This document shows, one piece after another, positions 1-12,177 of a stretch of 64,000 bases of DNA (positions within the stretch are counted from its first letter, which is position 1; each line of letters opens with the position of its first letter). The DNA comes from Catenaria anguillulae PL171 (lineage: Eukaryota > Blastocladiomycota > Blastocladiomycetes > Blastocladiales > Catenariaceae). The position numbers and the translations under genes were made by a program. The stretch spans positions 1-64,000 of the forward strand of contig MCFL01000058.1 of the NCBI GenBank assembly GCA_002102555.1, written 5' to 3'. Under the pieces are notes generated by a model that was given only the letters and a program-made list of their open reading frames with translations, ran no database searches and was not told where the DNA came from.

Positions 1-454
1 AAAACAGCAACACAACAGCAAGCAATCGCCATTTCAACAGCGATCGGGGTTGTGAGACATCCTTTTTTTTTTTGCACCGTCTGCTCTGCCTCTGCTGCTG
101 GCGCCTCTCGCTCGTCATACCGACAGGATGGATACAGCAATTCAGATGTACGTACTTATCCTCTGGCAGCCGCTAGGGCCATCCCCGTCCCGCCATATGA
201 GTAGGAGGTACCGCCGTACGGGTTGCAGAGATTCAGCCAGTGGTGCGCCAGCATCAACATGTTGCGATCATTCAAGCCGCCCCATCTTCGCCAGATCAAT
301 AATGAGCGTTCTCCTTCGTTGCAAACTTGCAGAAGCTCAAGGATTGCTGACTTTACTATGGCTTCGAAAAACTGAAAAAGACTTGTACGTTGGGAATGAC
401 AATGACGCTATCACCACACCCGCACTGCGGCACCGAGGTAGTATCGAAACTGAC

Positions 455-2379
455 CTAAACCTTGGCAACATGATAAACGCAAGAAACGCCCGGCCCGACC
501 GCAATCCTCTGATCCTGCTCCACAACCATCTGATCGACCTGATCCCCATTCTCTGGCCCAACCACTCCCTTGCCCGCGGCCCGAAACCCGTACTTCCACG
601 GCAACGGGCCAGCCAACACGGGTTTTGCCTGATGACTGCGTGTCCCCAACCCGGTCGCATACTCTGCGCCTGTACCCCAAAAGTAGACGCTCGCCGGGTA
701 CATGCCCAGAACACACGCGCCATGGTTGGGCGCAAGCACCAGCGCTTGTGGCTTCATCCCAACGACTTTCTTGTCTGCCTCCGAATACTCGGCCATGCCC
801 GAGAGCGCACGCACATGTGCGGGCGACGATTGCACGTGCGCAAACTGGCCGTTGCCCAGGGTACCGTACTGCCCATTGCCCATGGTCCACACGTCGTAAG
901 CGGCGTCGGGCGCCGGCCGGGTTTGTTGGGTGCCACAGTGCGGTCAATGGTCACGAGCGCAGACATGTCGCCGGCGGCCGCCACCTGGTCGACAAGCGCT
1001 GTGCGTTTGGGCACCGTGATTTGTGCGGGCAACGCAATGATTTGGTTGGTGCGTGTCCAGTCGCCGAGCCCGAGCTGGCCAAACGCGTTGGATCCCCAGG
1101 CGTATGCGCGGCCGTCGGCTGTCAGGGCAAGCGAGTGTGCGGATCCAACGGCGATTTGCGTCACGGTAGAGCCCGAAAGAGCAGGTAGGGGGAGGAGAGA
1201 GATGTCGGCGAGCGGGATGGGCACGGGTGGGACCGAGATGGACGTCGATTCTTGCAAAAGGGAAGCAATGGACGAGCTCGGGGTGCTGGATTCGGCAGGA
1301 GGTGGTGGGAGCGCGGCTTGGAGCGCCAGAGATTCCGCCGCGGTTGGGTCACGGCCAATCGAGCCATAATGCACGCCGCGCGCAGAGAGGGCGGCAGAGT
1401 ATACTGCGCCAGACTTGGTCAAAGCGAGCACATGGTCCGAGCCCGAGGCAACGTCCACGATTTGGTCCTTGGACGATGAGGAAAGGTGGAACGTTTTGAG
1501 CTTGGAAATGTCGGTCTGGCCGCGCGAGAACCAGCCGTTCGCTGGTGCAACCTGCGTTGGGTTGGAAATCGGGTGGTTGCCGGTCACTTGTGCTTGAGCA
1601 TTGGCGGAAATGGGAAGCACAAGAAGCTTTCCGGTGCGCGACAGGGCAAAGAGATGGTCCTTTGACAGCGAGACGCGGACAAGGTCGTGGCCGACAAGTG
1701 TTTTGGTTGGCGGGACTGTTGATGAGGCGGAAGTGTCTTGACTGTTTGAGAAACCAGAGCCCCATTGGTACAGGTCGCCATTGGCATCGATCGCCGCTAA
1801 AGGTGCATAATCAGGTACGTACAGGTTAGCAGTCAGCCGTGCCTGATCTCTTGCACCTGAACTCGGTCCAAGACGCAAGCGCACCTGCAGAAGACTCGGC
1901 CAGAGCAACATGTCTGAAACGCATTCCATTGAAAGCGTGGACTCGCTTGGGATACTTGACAAGGTACGTGTCCGTCGACATGTCTGTCGGACCCTGCGCG
2001 ACATGAATTGCGGCCGGATCCGTCTTGCTCAGCTGCGGATCCACGACGCCGTTGCAGTTTGTGCCCCACATGTAGACGCCCGTGAGATTGCGGTCAAACT
2101 CGGGCAGTCCCGATGCGTCAAACTTGTGCACTTGCGGAGGTGCCGGCTTGGCCGCCGATGAGTCGGCCGTCACTTTTGATTTGGAGGGCGGAGAATCGCC
2201 AGGGATCAAGTTGACGAACGCTGCGCCACCAAGTGCCGCAGCGCCGGCAATTCCGGCCGTAATGACAATGGCTCGGCCAACATAGTTTGGAGCCGAATTG
2301 CGTGGGCGGGACGTGTAGGGGCGGCATCCCGCCTGGGCCGCAGGTGAGGCAGCAGGCGGCGAGTGACGGATCGGAGCAT
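455..2379 (-). CDS. RCC1-repeat mitochondrial protein (FMP25-like)
   Basis: RCC1-type beta-propeller protein resembling fungal FMP25, a mitochondrial inner-membrane protein implicated in respiratory-complex biogenesis. The chosen ATG (2379) opens a classic presequence, MLRSVTRRLLPHLRPR, rich in Arg and Leu without acidic residues. A hydrophobic stretch (VITAGIAGAAALGGAAF) follows about residues 45-65, then RCC1 repeats with motifs such as VYMWGTNCNG, LYQWGSGF, HVLALTKSGAVY, AYAWGSNAFGQLGLG and VYFWGTG. One intron lies at roughly 1796-1905 (GTGCGC donor, CTTTAG acceptor). Two apparent single-base frame breaks remain: one near 2330 just after the presequence and one near 900 between AYAWGSNAFGQLG and the last repeat. 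Family assignment is by motif reading; function in complex III assembly is inferred from the yeast name only. Confidence 0.72.
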
Positions 2380-3478
2380 GGCAGTGACTCGGAGCGTTTG
2401 TGCGGATGTGGGGGCAATATTGTGAGAGACAGGGTGAGATCAGTTGGAGGCAGGCAACCTGACACTCCGTTGAAGGGAACTGCCGACACGCAACGGGAAC
2501 GGGCTGGAAGCGGGAGGGCGTAGGGTTTTGAGGCGGTGGTGAAGAGAATGATTGCATCAAGTTGCAATCCCGCACCATACTTATCATTGCATGGGAAGTG
2601 TGGGGTGTTGATTCTCGGCCATCGGCCGTGGCAAAATGGGAGGCCCAAACCAAGATCCAGATGGGTTTCGATCTCCCTCTCAACGTTAAGAAAATAGGCT
2701 GCGTCCATACGTTTGATTCACCATTCATTCACGAGGGCAAAACGGACAGGCACAAAAGACGATTGATATACTGTATTGTGGTATTCAGACGGCAAAAATA
2801 AAAATCGACAGATCGACGGCGGCACTAACATATTGTCGAGGAAGTTCAGACAGAGAAGCAACGCGAGACCACTGCTCCTCTGCACCGGCGTTAAAAAGTA
2901 GGAAGAGGAAGGCAACGCTGGGCACGAAGCGGAGGCACAGCCTTCACACTGAATGGGGAAAAAATGGTGTAAGACGACAAAGCGAAAAAAATGGGTGGGT
3001 GACCTTGGGTATGACAGGGAAATGAGCAATCACGGATAAACGACCAGCAGAACGGAATACATAGGCAATAGGAAATGAAGACGAAGGTGCAAGAAAAGTA
3101 AAAACAAGGAACATGAAGGAGGAATGTGGACATATCGAGCTTGAAAGATTGTCGCAAAAGCAGCCGATTCGATGGCAGAGGCGCAGAAAAGGCCGAATGC
3201 AGGGCGACATGGGCAGCATATATGTATCCTGATGCTGCCAGAGTTACGGCGACGCGCCAGAGCTGGCTGGGATGTGCCAAGTCGACGGTTTCGGGCTTCT
3301 GTGGCACTCCTCTGCTTGTTGCTGCGAATGTGCCGGTTGTTGAGGTATCTGCTGCTGTTGCTGCTGATGCTGGTACAAGTAGAACCATGCGGTGACAACG
3401 GCTCGGCCAAAAGACCAGAGGAGCCAACGAGTCCGGACATTCCTTGGTGCAGCAGCGGGCGCGACAAGTGAAGAGTCG
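2380..3478. other. Intergenic region between RCC1-like and Mig1-like genes
   Basis: Upstream of the RCC1-like gene and downstream of the Mig1-like gene, both on the minus strand. Open frames here show no recognisable domain. The segment 2720-3140 is A/T-richer on the plus strand and probably contains promoter and 3'UTR sequence. No repeat or RNA gene was seen. Confidence 0.5.
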
Positions 3479-6003
3479 TCATGGGGTGGACGAGGGTTGT
3501 TGGCGACGCGTCGGGCACTTTTCCCAAGGCGGGTGCTGGCCGAATAAGCGATCCAGCTCGTCCGACGATGGGACCGGTTGAGCCATGGGTGCTTCGACTG
3601 GTTCAACTGGCAAACCCGCCCCATCCACGCTCATTTCGGATCCCCGGCGAAGCAGATTGAGTGATCTCAGCGGCGGCAACTTCCACTCGGCGTCTGTGTC
3701 TGGTATGACCGAGTCACTTGAGCTGGGACATGGCACCTGCGCGGGGGCGGAAGACGAGGCTCCGGACTGTGACGAGGACTGCTCGAAAAATGGCATGGCC
3801 GACGAAGCGGGCCATTTGGCAACAATCGGCACTGGCTGTTGCGGCACTGGGTGGAGTGACTGATGCGGAACAGAGGCTTGCGGAACCTTGTGCTGTGTAT
3901 GTGCAGGAATCGGCAAGCTTCCGGCGGCGGCGGGCACTTGATTCGCCACAGCAAATCCATTGGCAATAAACGGCGACGGCGCCGGTGACGGATACGGCCA
4001 TCCAACCTGCACATGCTGCTGCAACCCATGGGCAACAAACGCTGGTTGCGCAGGCATCCGAGACAGCGCAGCAAGCGACGTAGGTTGAATCGACACACTT
4101 GCTGGCGGAATATGAACTTGAAAGCTTTGAGTGCTCGTGTGCGCTGATCCCACGAGCTCGCCGATGGCCGATGGAGCGAGGTGCTGGTTTGACGCTTGCA
4201 TGGATGGAGACGGGGCAGAAGACGAAGTGAACCATGCGGGGGGAGATGTCGGGGATAAGGGAAGACTGGGATGCGACATGGATGCCGATGCACGCGGTTC
4301 GTTGGGGAGGGTGTTGGTCGTTGGCGGGCTGGTGTTGTTGAGAGCAAGTAGCGAGCGCGCAGCGTCGGATGAGGAAAACAAGCCAGTGGATGACTGAGGA
4401 GGATACGTGGCTGTGAGTGGGGGTGACAAGAAGGAATTGGACGGCTCACGAGTTTGCGATTGTTGCAGCGTGGGTGGCAAGGTTGGAAACGCGTTCGGGC
4501 CAGAGAGTTGACGAATGTGCGGCAAGCTGTACTTTGGCCTATCATCATCTTGCTGCTGTTGATGCTGCTCGGGTTGGTTTGCTCGGTCCAATGACTGGCC
4601 AGAGGCACCGGCTGCGTGTTGAATCGAGCCAGTGGAGAGTTGCCTTGGGTAATTGGGCAGCGGCACAAACGCTGAGGACGAGTGTGTCGATTGGAAAGCT
4701 GAAACGGATTGTTGTGCATAAGCTTGCTGCTGGTTTTGGGCCGCGACCAGCGCAGGGTGGAGCAAGGGCACACTCGCACTTGGTGTGGGCGGTCCAAGTG
4801 GAACATTGGTTGTTGCCGGTGGGCGAATCGGTAGCGGCCGCGTCTGATCGTCTTGACCCTCTTGCTCGCCGTTCTGCTGCTCGCCCTGCACTTCTGTTGA
4901 CTCTTGTGTTCGTGCTCCGGCCACTGACGTCCCCACGTCACCCACCCCCGATCCTGATTTCTCTTGAACCGCTGCCTTCTTTGCCGACGACTTTCGCCCA
5001 CGCTTAACCGGTGGCGGCTTCAAATGCACGCGCTCGTGACGCAGCAGCTCGTCCGACCTCGCAAACCGCCGCTCGCACCCGGGAAATGTGCACGGATGCG
5101 GCTTTTCGCCAGTGTGCACGCGATGATGACGCTGAAGATGCTCCATGCGCGAAAAACGATGGTGGCACACATTGCACACGTACGGCGCATGCGGTACAGC
5201 TCGGTAGCGGATTTGCGGCGGCCGCGAGCAATGGCGGCAGTCGGAACGAGCACGTCGGGCGCAGGGGTATAGTTGGCTGAGGGCACAGTTGGAGGCATGG
5301 CGGTCACGGTGCCTGGGATCGACATGGTGCTGGCACTTGCGCAAAGAAGGGCGGCATTGCCTTCGGCCGCCGGGGCCGTTAGAGTAGATACAGACAGGCC
5401 GGGCTGGCGAGGCGGTTGCTCCTGCTGCTGAAACTGGTGTTGAAACTGTGGGGGAAAGCTCACGCCGGGCAGACTAGATGCAGATGAAGCTCGACGTTGG
5501 TCTGCCAAACTGGACGACGAGGGCGAGGATGAGAGGATTTTGGTTGGAGCGGATTGTTGTTGACCATGACGAAAACCCTCCGATGACGGGTGACCGTTTG
5601 GTGGTGGTTGCTGCGACTGATGGGCTCCATGAAGTTGCTGTGGCCATTGGGCTTGCTGATACATGAACATTTGAGAGCTATGCTGTTGAGATGTCGGAGG
5701 CATGGCTGAAAAATGTTGCTGCTGCTGCTGCTGCTGTGGGAACGGGAACTGGTACTGCTGCTGCTGAGCTGCATGAGGCAGTTGCGCCATCGGAGCCTGA
5801 GACGCGTTTGGTTGCTGGGAAACGGAACCTGACAAAGGCGACCCCGATGGCAGCATCACCGACAAGTAGTGAGAGTGGACAGGCAATAAACCGGAGAGTT
5901 GAGCATGACCGTTGGCTTGAGAGTCCGAGCCACTCGGGTCCCCACCGCTGTGGCCGATGGCTGACCTGTCTCTCGGTTGATGAGATTGATTCTGTGCCTC
6001 CAT
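3479..6003 (-). CDS. C2H2 zinc-finger transcription factor, Mig1/CreA-like
   Basis: Two tandem C2H2 fingers, [20 protein letters not shown] and [20 protein letters not shown], joined by the HTGEKPH linker. The second finger has C-x4-C spacing and the first a finger-helix close to RLEHQTRH, which is the Mig1/CreA signature: these repressors bind GC boxes and mediate glucose repression in the nucleus. The 250-residue N-terminus is Gln/Pro/Ser-rich with uninterrupted poly-Gln from a CAG/CTG tract near 5716-5765. The long C-terminus (about 500 residues) is disordered, Pro/Ser/Gln-rich, with a basic stretch ([11 protein letters not shown]) just after the fingers that may be an NLS. Start at 6003 is the first ATG of the Gln-rich frame. 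The N-terminal frame and the finger frame overlap seamlessly but are offset by one base near 5220, so an assembly indel is likely. Unlike yeast Mig1, fingers lie mid-protein. Confidence 0.75.
5714..5766 (-). repeat. CAG/CTG trinucleotide tract coding poly-Gln
   Basis: Interrupted GCTGCTGCTG tracts on the plus strand encode poly-Gln in the N-terminal activation-like region of the Mig1-like factor. Such tracts are length-variable between strains. Confidence 0.7.
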
Positions 6004-9000
6004 TTTGCTACATGAGGCTACAAACGGAAAGGTCAGCATGACCGAGGGGATGGTTTCGGGGCAAGTCCATTTCCGACGAACCAGGTAAGAATTCTGCTGG
6101 AAATTGGGCAGAAGCAAAGGGGAAAGCGTGGCCGGATTCTTTCGCAAAGGCAGGCTGTGAGAAACAGAGATGAGGAGCGACACATTGAGTCTGGTCAGAA
6201 ACGTCACCGATGATCACGGAAGCAAGGGCCATGTCCAACATAAAAAGGAAGAACCAATGAATGACTGCCTGATTGGGAAAGAACCAAGAAGGCTACGGTG
6301 CAGCGGTGTGGAGGTCGAATCATAATAAAGGGTGGTGAAAACAAGAGGCAAGATGGGAGGCTCAAAAAAACCAGGGACAAGGACGGTTAGCACTGCGGCA
6401 GTCACGCGTGGATGCATGAAATGTCGAGTGAAACACAATCGAGTGACGTTCATCAGATGCGAGGTCGCTTATACCTATCGCGGGCGGCAGAAAGAAGATG
6501 ATGAGAAGACCGGCGGACTGGAAAGGATTGGAGGGGGTGATGGACACGGTGACATGGACGATGGGAGTCGGGGCACGCGACCAGGAGATGAGGCGGTCGC
6601 CAGCCAACCCACCCATTCATGCACTTATGGTGGTATTACTGTCGAGAAGGTAGCGGATGAATGGAAGCAATGAGCTGTGGGGTCTTTGGGGGCGACATGA
6701 GGCTGGGAAATGGAGTGAAAAGAAAACCACATGAAGAGGCATCGTGGCGTAGCGGTCGACGTGGTGACTGACCAGCTGCAGGGAAATGGCGTGCGCAAGC
6801 TCACATTGTCCGATATCGAAGAAAACAAGGAGCCGAATGAAGAGATCAGGCGAAAAGTCTGGGTGAATGTGGAGCGATTTGTTCAATGTGGGCGAAATGA
6901 AGTGGAAACATCAAATGTGGATTGAAAATTTGGTGAGCGAAATGTGAACGCGGTTGTGGAGTGACACGATGATTCTTGTGTGGCGGTATTTTGCCGGGAG
7001 TCGTTTGATGCACTGTCACCGGAGAAACACAACACTGGCATGATGACGGGCGGACAACGGCACAAAATAGAAGAAAGATAATAAGCGAAAAGGCTGACAT
7101 ACCAAAGAGACTGGTAGTGTGTACGAGCAGGGGTGTGTTGTTTGCTGTCCCGCAGTCCCAGTTTGCTGGATCGGGGTTGATGTGTATACGGACGGCTGCA
7201 GGCAGGATTCTGGTGATGGTGAAACGTCGCAAATTAGCTGAATGAAATATCGATTCGACTCATATGAAACAGCGGTTTCGGCACGGCATGGCACGTACAA
7301 TCAATTGGGATGAAATCACACGGGAGATTGCAGCTCCTTCCAGCGGCTTGGTTATCAGGGCAGCAGGTGGAGGGCGAATTGACCTGAAGAATGAAGAAGG
7401 CCCGCATGTTCAGAATGAGACGATGTCGCAGTCAACGGCCTCCTGTACCACGCCCGTGGTGTGATTTGGCACGGCGTCCCTGGACGGTGATCAAGCGCGA
7501 TGGACATACAGTTGTCGATTGTGTGGGAGGATTGATTTTGTCTTTCAATTCTTGGGGCGGGGGGCGGGATTGGTGTCAGAGGCGGTTCGGTAGGGGGGAA
7601 GCGCTCAAGGAGACGCGTGATCAGCAATCCTAGCGGCGGCTGGATTCTTGATTGGTGTGCCGGCCGTAGTGGTCTTGAGAGTGCAAGGTGTGGTGTGGAT
7701 ATTGAGGAATGCGTGGGGTATACAGTAGCGCAGGGTGGAAGGGACAAATGGCAATGTGGATTGAGGTGAGTGGGAGGCAGCCCACGTCGTGGTGATCACG
7801 CGGGGTATGGCACACGGTGACCAGTGGCGACGAGCCCAAAGAAGCGAGGGGGTAGGGCAGGCAGGGCGGGGATGGTGTGGGGGATTTATGTATGAGGTGT
7901 ATGTGTGCATGCGGGGGAGGGAACTGTTTTGGAAAAGAAAGAACAAATTGAGGACCGTGTGCAAGAAGTGAAGTTTGAAGTTTATATATTGATACGAACC
8001 CTACCTGGGAGATTATTGCCGTTCTTGAGTGCGCTTGCACGGTGCGGAGAGACGCAATTGCAATTGGACGATGTTGAAGTGTCAAACGTCTCCTTTCCAC
8101 CGGGCCCAAGCTGCTTCATATTTTCCGATCTGGCAACGTTATTTAAATCCTGCTGCTGGCAGCATGATGCTCACCCGATCGTTTGGTTCCCACCCATGTT
8201 GGTTCACGAGCCCAGATTACTCAATGACTCGGCGTCCGCTGTTTCTCGTTTTGCGAAGCGATCGTTGAGGCGACGTAAATTGGCCCTGAGGTTGGGAAAC
8301 TGAACGCAACGGCTCCGGGCGTGGAGGTCCTGGCATTGCGGCCTCTGGGTATCCTGGATCCATGAGAGGTCGACGCATCCCGAGCCTGACGGATGTTTGT
8401 CGGATCCAAAACGAAACTGTCCCTGGTCTCGGCGCAGAGTGGTTGCGACCTCCTCGCATGCTCCTGCTGCGCATACCTTAAGCAGATAATTGGGGGTGGC
8501 GGTACACCTTAACAGGCAGTAGTCCCGACACCGAATCGACGTCATGATTCAATCAGTACAAACGATGGCGCGGGCATGCGACCGAGGCACAAAAAAAAAC
8601 CGTTGCATGAACGCGTCCATGGCTCCTTCATTGTTTGGCCGACATGCCTACATGAAATCAATGTCTTCCGGGCAGGTAGTTGCCAGCAGCCTCACCTGTA
8701 GTGACTTACACAAGAAGATCCCGATACTATCCAATACCTATCAGGTCAGTCATGGCAATGCAAGTAAACAGGGTGTGTACCTGCTCGTTGCCGTTGCCTG
8801 CGCCGTTGACGTGAGCTCAGCCAACGAACAATGGGGCATTATGGTGACAAGCCATTGGCGGGTTAAGTCAATGCACCCCTTCCCCTCTCAAGAAGCAGGG
8901 AAAGGATCTGAAGGGTGGAAAAGGGTCCTGCTTGTCCTGTTTGGTAGTTCATCTCTCACTACCATCAAACCAGATGACAAAGTGTTGCAGGCCATCAATT

Positions 9001-9657
9001 CGTTGTCACCCACGTTGTTGGCGAAGAATTTCAGCCAATTCTCGGTTGGAGCGCATTCGATTGCTGCAACCACAGTCAGGGGCATCTGTGGCAGGTGTTG
9101 AAACACATGTACATACTTCGACGTCGATTGGCACTTGTCTCACGACAAGAGTCCAATGCAAAAAAAAAAAGGCGTGAGACGTTCCGGTAGGTCAATGTTC
9201 AGGTCGTCAAGAGGGATAGGGGACGTCTGATGTTTTACGAAATGAGTGGGAACTTAATGACTGGTCCATGAGCATGAGCATGAGGGACGTCGCGGGTGGG
9301 TGATGGAGACTCTTGGGAACAGCCGAGCCAGAAGCATGAAGAGCCAATCAACGGTCAAACACACTCACCATCTCTCATCATCACCACAGCACTCGCAAAC
9401 GCCCCCTCATCTTATCTCCCTTGCAACACATCCATGCAACACCCATTTATTTAGCTCAAAACATCCCCCTGCACTGCACTGCACTGCCAACATCCTTCAG
9501 CACCTCGCTGGCTCTGCCTCTCGGCCGGCTCCATCCCTTTGTGACCCGGCTGGCACCCCGCTCGCCCACCAGTTGCCGCCATTTCCCACCGACAACCCCG
9601 GCCCGCACCACCTCAGAGGACACCGCCCATCATACCTACAGACCAGCCGACACCCAG
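6004..9657. other. Long gene-poor interval (3.6 kb)
   Basis: Between the divergently transcribed Mig1-like (-) and TBC (+) genes. No open frame shows recognisable domains. The longest plus-strand frame (8544-9101) has no family motif and no codon bias like the neighbours. A/T-rich patches occur around 7970-7995 and 8138-8150. It probably holds two promoters and a long 5'UTR of the regulator gene; a fast-evolving or non-coding gene cannot be excluded. Confidence 0.45.
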
Positions 9658-11017
9658 ATGGCCGTCGCCGCTTCGCACGCTGCCGCCATGGCTGCCGCCG
9701 CCAAGGCTGCCATGGCCAACCTGTCCCTTGCCGATGAGTATGCCGAGATTCTCTCTGCAGAGGTTACCATGGACGTCGGCAAGCTTCGAGATCTCGCCCG
9801 GTTGCATGGCATCCCGCCCCAGTTCCGAGGCGACGTATGGCGCTATTTGCTGGGCATTGTGCCCTCGGATCTGTGTATGTCATGACCCTCCTCTGCACAC
9901 CACGCATGGTCCCACCCGCCATCCCCTGACCGTCCGCCGGCCACCCACCACTCTCTCTCGCCATTTGTTCCCATGTCAATCCAATCTCCTTTACCATTCC
10001 CCCTCCCTCTCAAACCCTCCGCTATCGTTTTTCAGCCCACGAGGTCTCGAGTGCCCGTGCCCGCTCGCAATCCTACGAAACCATGTGCGCCAGTGCAATG
10101 TCGTCGCACATTGCCCCCGATACCGCCAAATTGGTTCGCGGCGAGTTTTCTCGGTACCTGCGACGGGTCCCCGTGTTTGCGCAGCTGACGCAAGAGGTGG
10201 GCATTGATGTGGTCCGTGGCGTGTTTGAGCGCATCATCATCACGTTTCTCAGCAATCACTCCGACTTGGATTACGAGCCGCCATGGATTCATGTGTTGGC
10301 GCCGTTTGTGGCCAGCATTCGGGATGAGCGCGATGTGTATTTCTGTTTTGAGGCATTCATGCTCAAACTTTGTACGTTTTCGGCCGCTCCCAGCTCTCAT
10401 CAACAAATGAATGCCTCGTTCGCTTCTCACTGTCGTTGCCTGCCCCTCTTTCTTTCCTTTGGCGTCCATAGCAGGTCAACAAGCAGATCTCAACCTGTCG
10501 CAACAAATGGCCTCGGTCCTCAGCCTCCTGCGCACGAGCTTGCCCGAGCTGTACAACTACCTGGACGAGGAAGAGGTGGATGTGCGCGCTTGGCTGCCCA
10601 ACTGGCTTCAGTATGCGTTTGCGTCCGAGTTGCCGTTTGATGCTCTGTTGCGTTTGTGGGACGTGTATTTGGCCGAAACCAAGGGATTCCAGTTGCATCC
10701 GTACGTGTGCTTGGCCGTGTTGCATCAGCTCAAGGAGGCCTTGGAGGAAATGGAGTCGAGCGAGGTGATTGCCATGTTGAAGCGGTTGCCGTTTCGGGCG
10801 TCGGATATTGACACTGTACGCTGCCCCTCGTCGTCCCATCTGCTTGTTGATTTGCTCAACCGACCTGTCTAACCCTTGGTGTTTGTTGGCACTTGTGTAG
10901 TTGATTAATGTCGCAAAGAATTTGCGCCTCGATGCGCAGCAAGGCGAAGCGCGCGATGAGGAGATGTACAGAATGGGGACATCGTCGTTGGCCGGGTCGC
11001 GGTCCTCGTCGCGGTGA
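9658..11017 (+). CDS. TBC-domain protein (Rab-GAP family, degenerate active site)
   Basis: Four exons read without any frame break: 9658-9874, 10036-10371, 10475-10815 and 10901-11017, giving exactly 337 codons (336 aa). The TBC fold is shown by GIPPQFRGDVWRYLLG (motif A), WLQYAFASELPFDALLRLWD (about residues 215-235) and LHPYVCLAVL. These domains normally stimulate GTP hydrolysis by Rab GTPases using an Arg in IxxDxxR and a Gln in YxQ. Here the second motif region reads DLDYEPPWIHVLAPFV, so the catalytic Gln is missing, and the first reads IAPDTAKLVRG. It resembles a conserved fungal TBC family whose members also lack YxQ, so it may bind a Rab without classical GAP chemistry. Introns begin GTATGT, GTACGT and GTACGC. 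The Ala-rich N-terminus has a run of AAAMAAAAKAA. Confidence 0.85.
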
Positions 11018-11563
11018 CCTCATTATGTAGATGACTGTCCGTTTGGAGAATGACAAGCGCCAATGAGAAAAAGGACTTGCTGATGCCACACTCGCCAGAC
11101 TTGCGAGTGTTTGCCCTTTGTGTCAATCAAGTGCTCGTTTCTGAGCAAGTATTTTCTCCTCGTTGGTTGCCTTCAACCAAGTATTAATATTGTACCAGTA
11201 TTTTGACCTTCACAACGTACCCAATTTCCCCTCTGCTCTTGCTTAACATTTATTGCCTTTCCTGTCCTAATCGCGCCAACTGTACCTCTTGACAGCGTTA
11301 TATTCTTGAAGTCTGCCGTCATTTACATACTTACTTGTGTTGAACGACTCGTGAATACCAGGTTATGTCTTGCGAACCCAGATGTGTTGAAGGCCAGCAA
11401 AGTGGGCAGAAACAAAAAAAATAGGAGCAGAAGGATGCATGTATTTGCTGCAATGAAAGGCAACATGCGGCCCAAGCACATGAACTCAACATGCACCAAG
11501 CAAAGCGCAACAAACCCAAGCACACAAACACCAATCCACAACGACGGCCTAGCCAGAAGTGAT
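11018..11563. other. Convergent intergenic region, TBC / RPL15
   Basis: 3' flank of both the TBC gene (+) and RPL15 (-). A/T-rich pieces near 11180-11340 and an AAAAAAAATAGG run at 11413 suit 3'UTR and polyadenylation signals. No gene seen. Confidence 0.5.
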
Positions 11564-12177
11564 TTACCGGTAGCGACGGAGGGAGAGGGTGTTGCGGCGC
11601 TTCCACGAGGCACGGCGGGAACCACCAGTGGTCTTGTTGTAACGGTGACCCTTGCCAATACCACGGGCCTTCTTGCCAGTGGCAGTGAGGCCGCGGAGCT
11701 CGCGGTGCTTGTGAACCGAGTTGACGATCCAGTTGATGCGGGCATCACGGCGGATAGCCTTGTGGTTGGGGTCCACGAGGATCACCTCAAAGTACTTGTA
11801 GACAGCGTCCTGGTTGATCCAGTACGAGTTGAGCACACGGAGGTTACCGCAGCGGCGGCCAACACGCTCCTCAGCGACCGAGCGGGCAGAGCGCTGGAAC
11901 TTGAGCTGGTTGACACCTGGGTCTTGGGCTTGCCGTAGGTCTGGCCCTTGGGAACGGGGCGCTTGCGGGAACCACGGCGCACGCGCACGCGGTACACAAC
12001 GTAGCCCTGCTTGGCCTTGTATCCGAGGCGGCGGGCCTTGTCGGGGCGCGACGGGCGCGAGGCGCGGTGCACCGAGGTCAAGTGACGGTACTCCCAGACG
12101 CGGACGCGAGCAAGGAAGCGGAGGACATCCGACTGCTTCTTCTTGTAGAGCTCCTCGATGTACTTGTAGGCACCCAT
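11564..12177 (-). CDS. RPL15: 60S ribosomal protein L15 (eL15)
   Basis: Structural protein of the large cytosolic ribosomal subunit. The start [17 protein letters not shown] and blocks such as [51 protein letters not shown] and the terminal [13 protein letters not shown] are textbook eL15. The span is 614 nt, one base short of the 615 nt needed for the canonical 204 residues plus stop. The missing base falls near 11913, where CAG-GTG-TCA should be CAG-GGT-GTC-AAC, restoring [10 protein letters not shown]. That is a homopolymer deletion in a protein that cannot tolerate truncation, so I read it as a sequence error unless another full copy exists. No intron interrupts the coding part; the upstream TATAG followed by ATTCC may be the acceptor of a 5'UTR intron. 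Confidence 0.93.

Noticed and set aside
128-1369. 413-codon plus-strand open frame over the RCC1-like gene
   Set aside because: Mirror image of the minus-strand gene in G/C-rich DNA; no domain and RCC1 motifs are on the other strand.
8544-9101. 185-codon plus-strand frame in the gene-poor interval
   Set aside because: No motif, composition unlike neighbouring genes, no intron or promoter context; left as unassigned.
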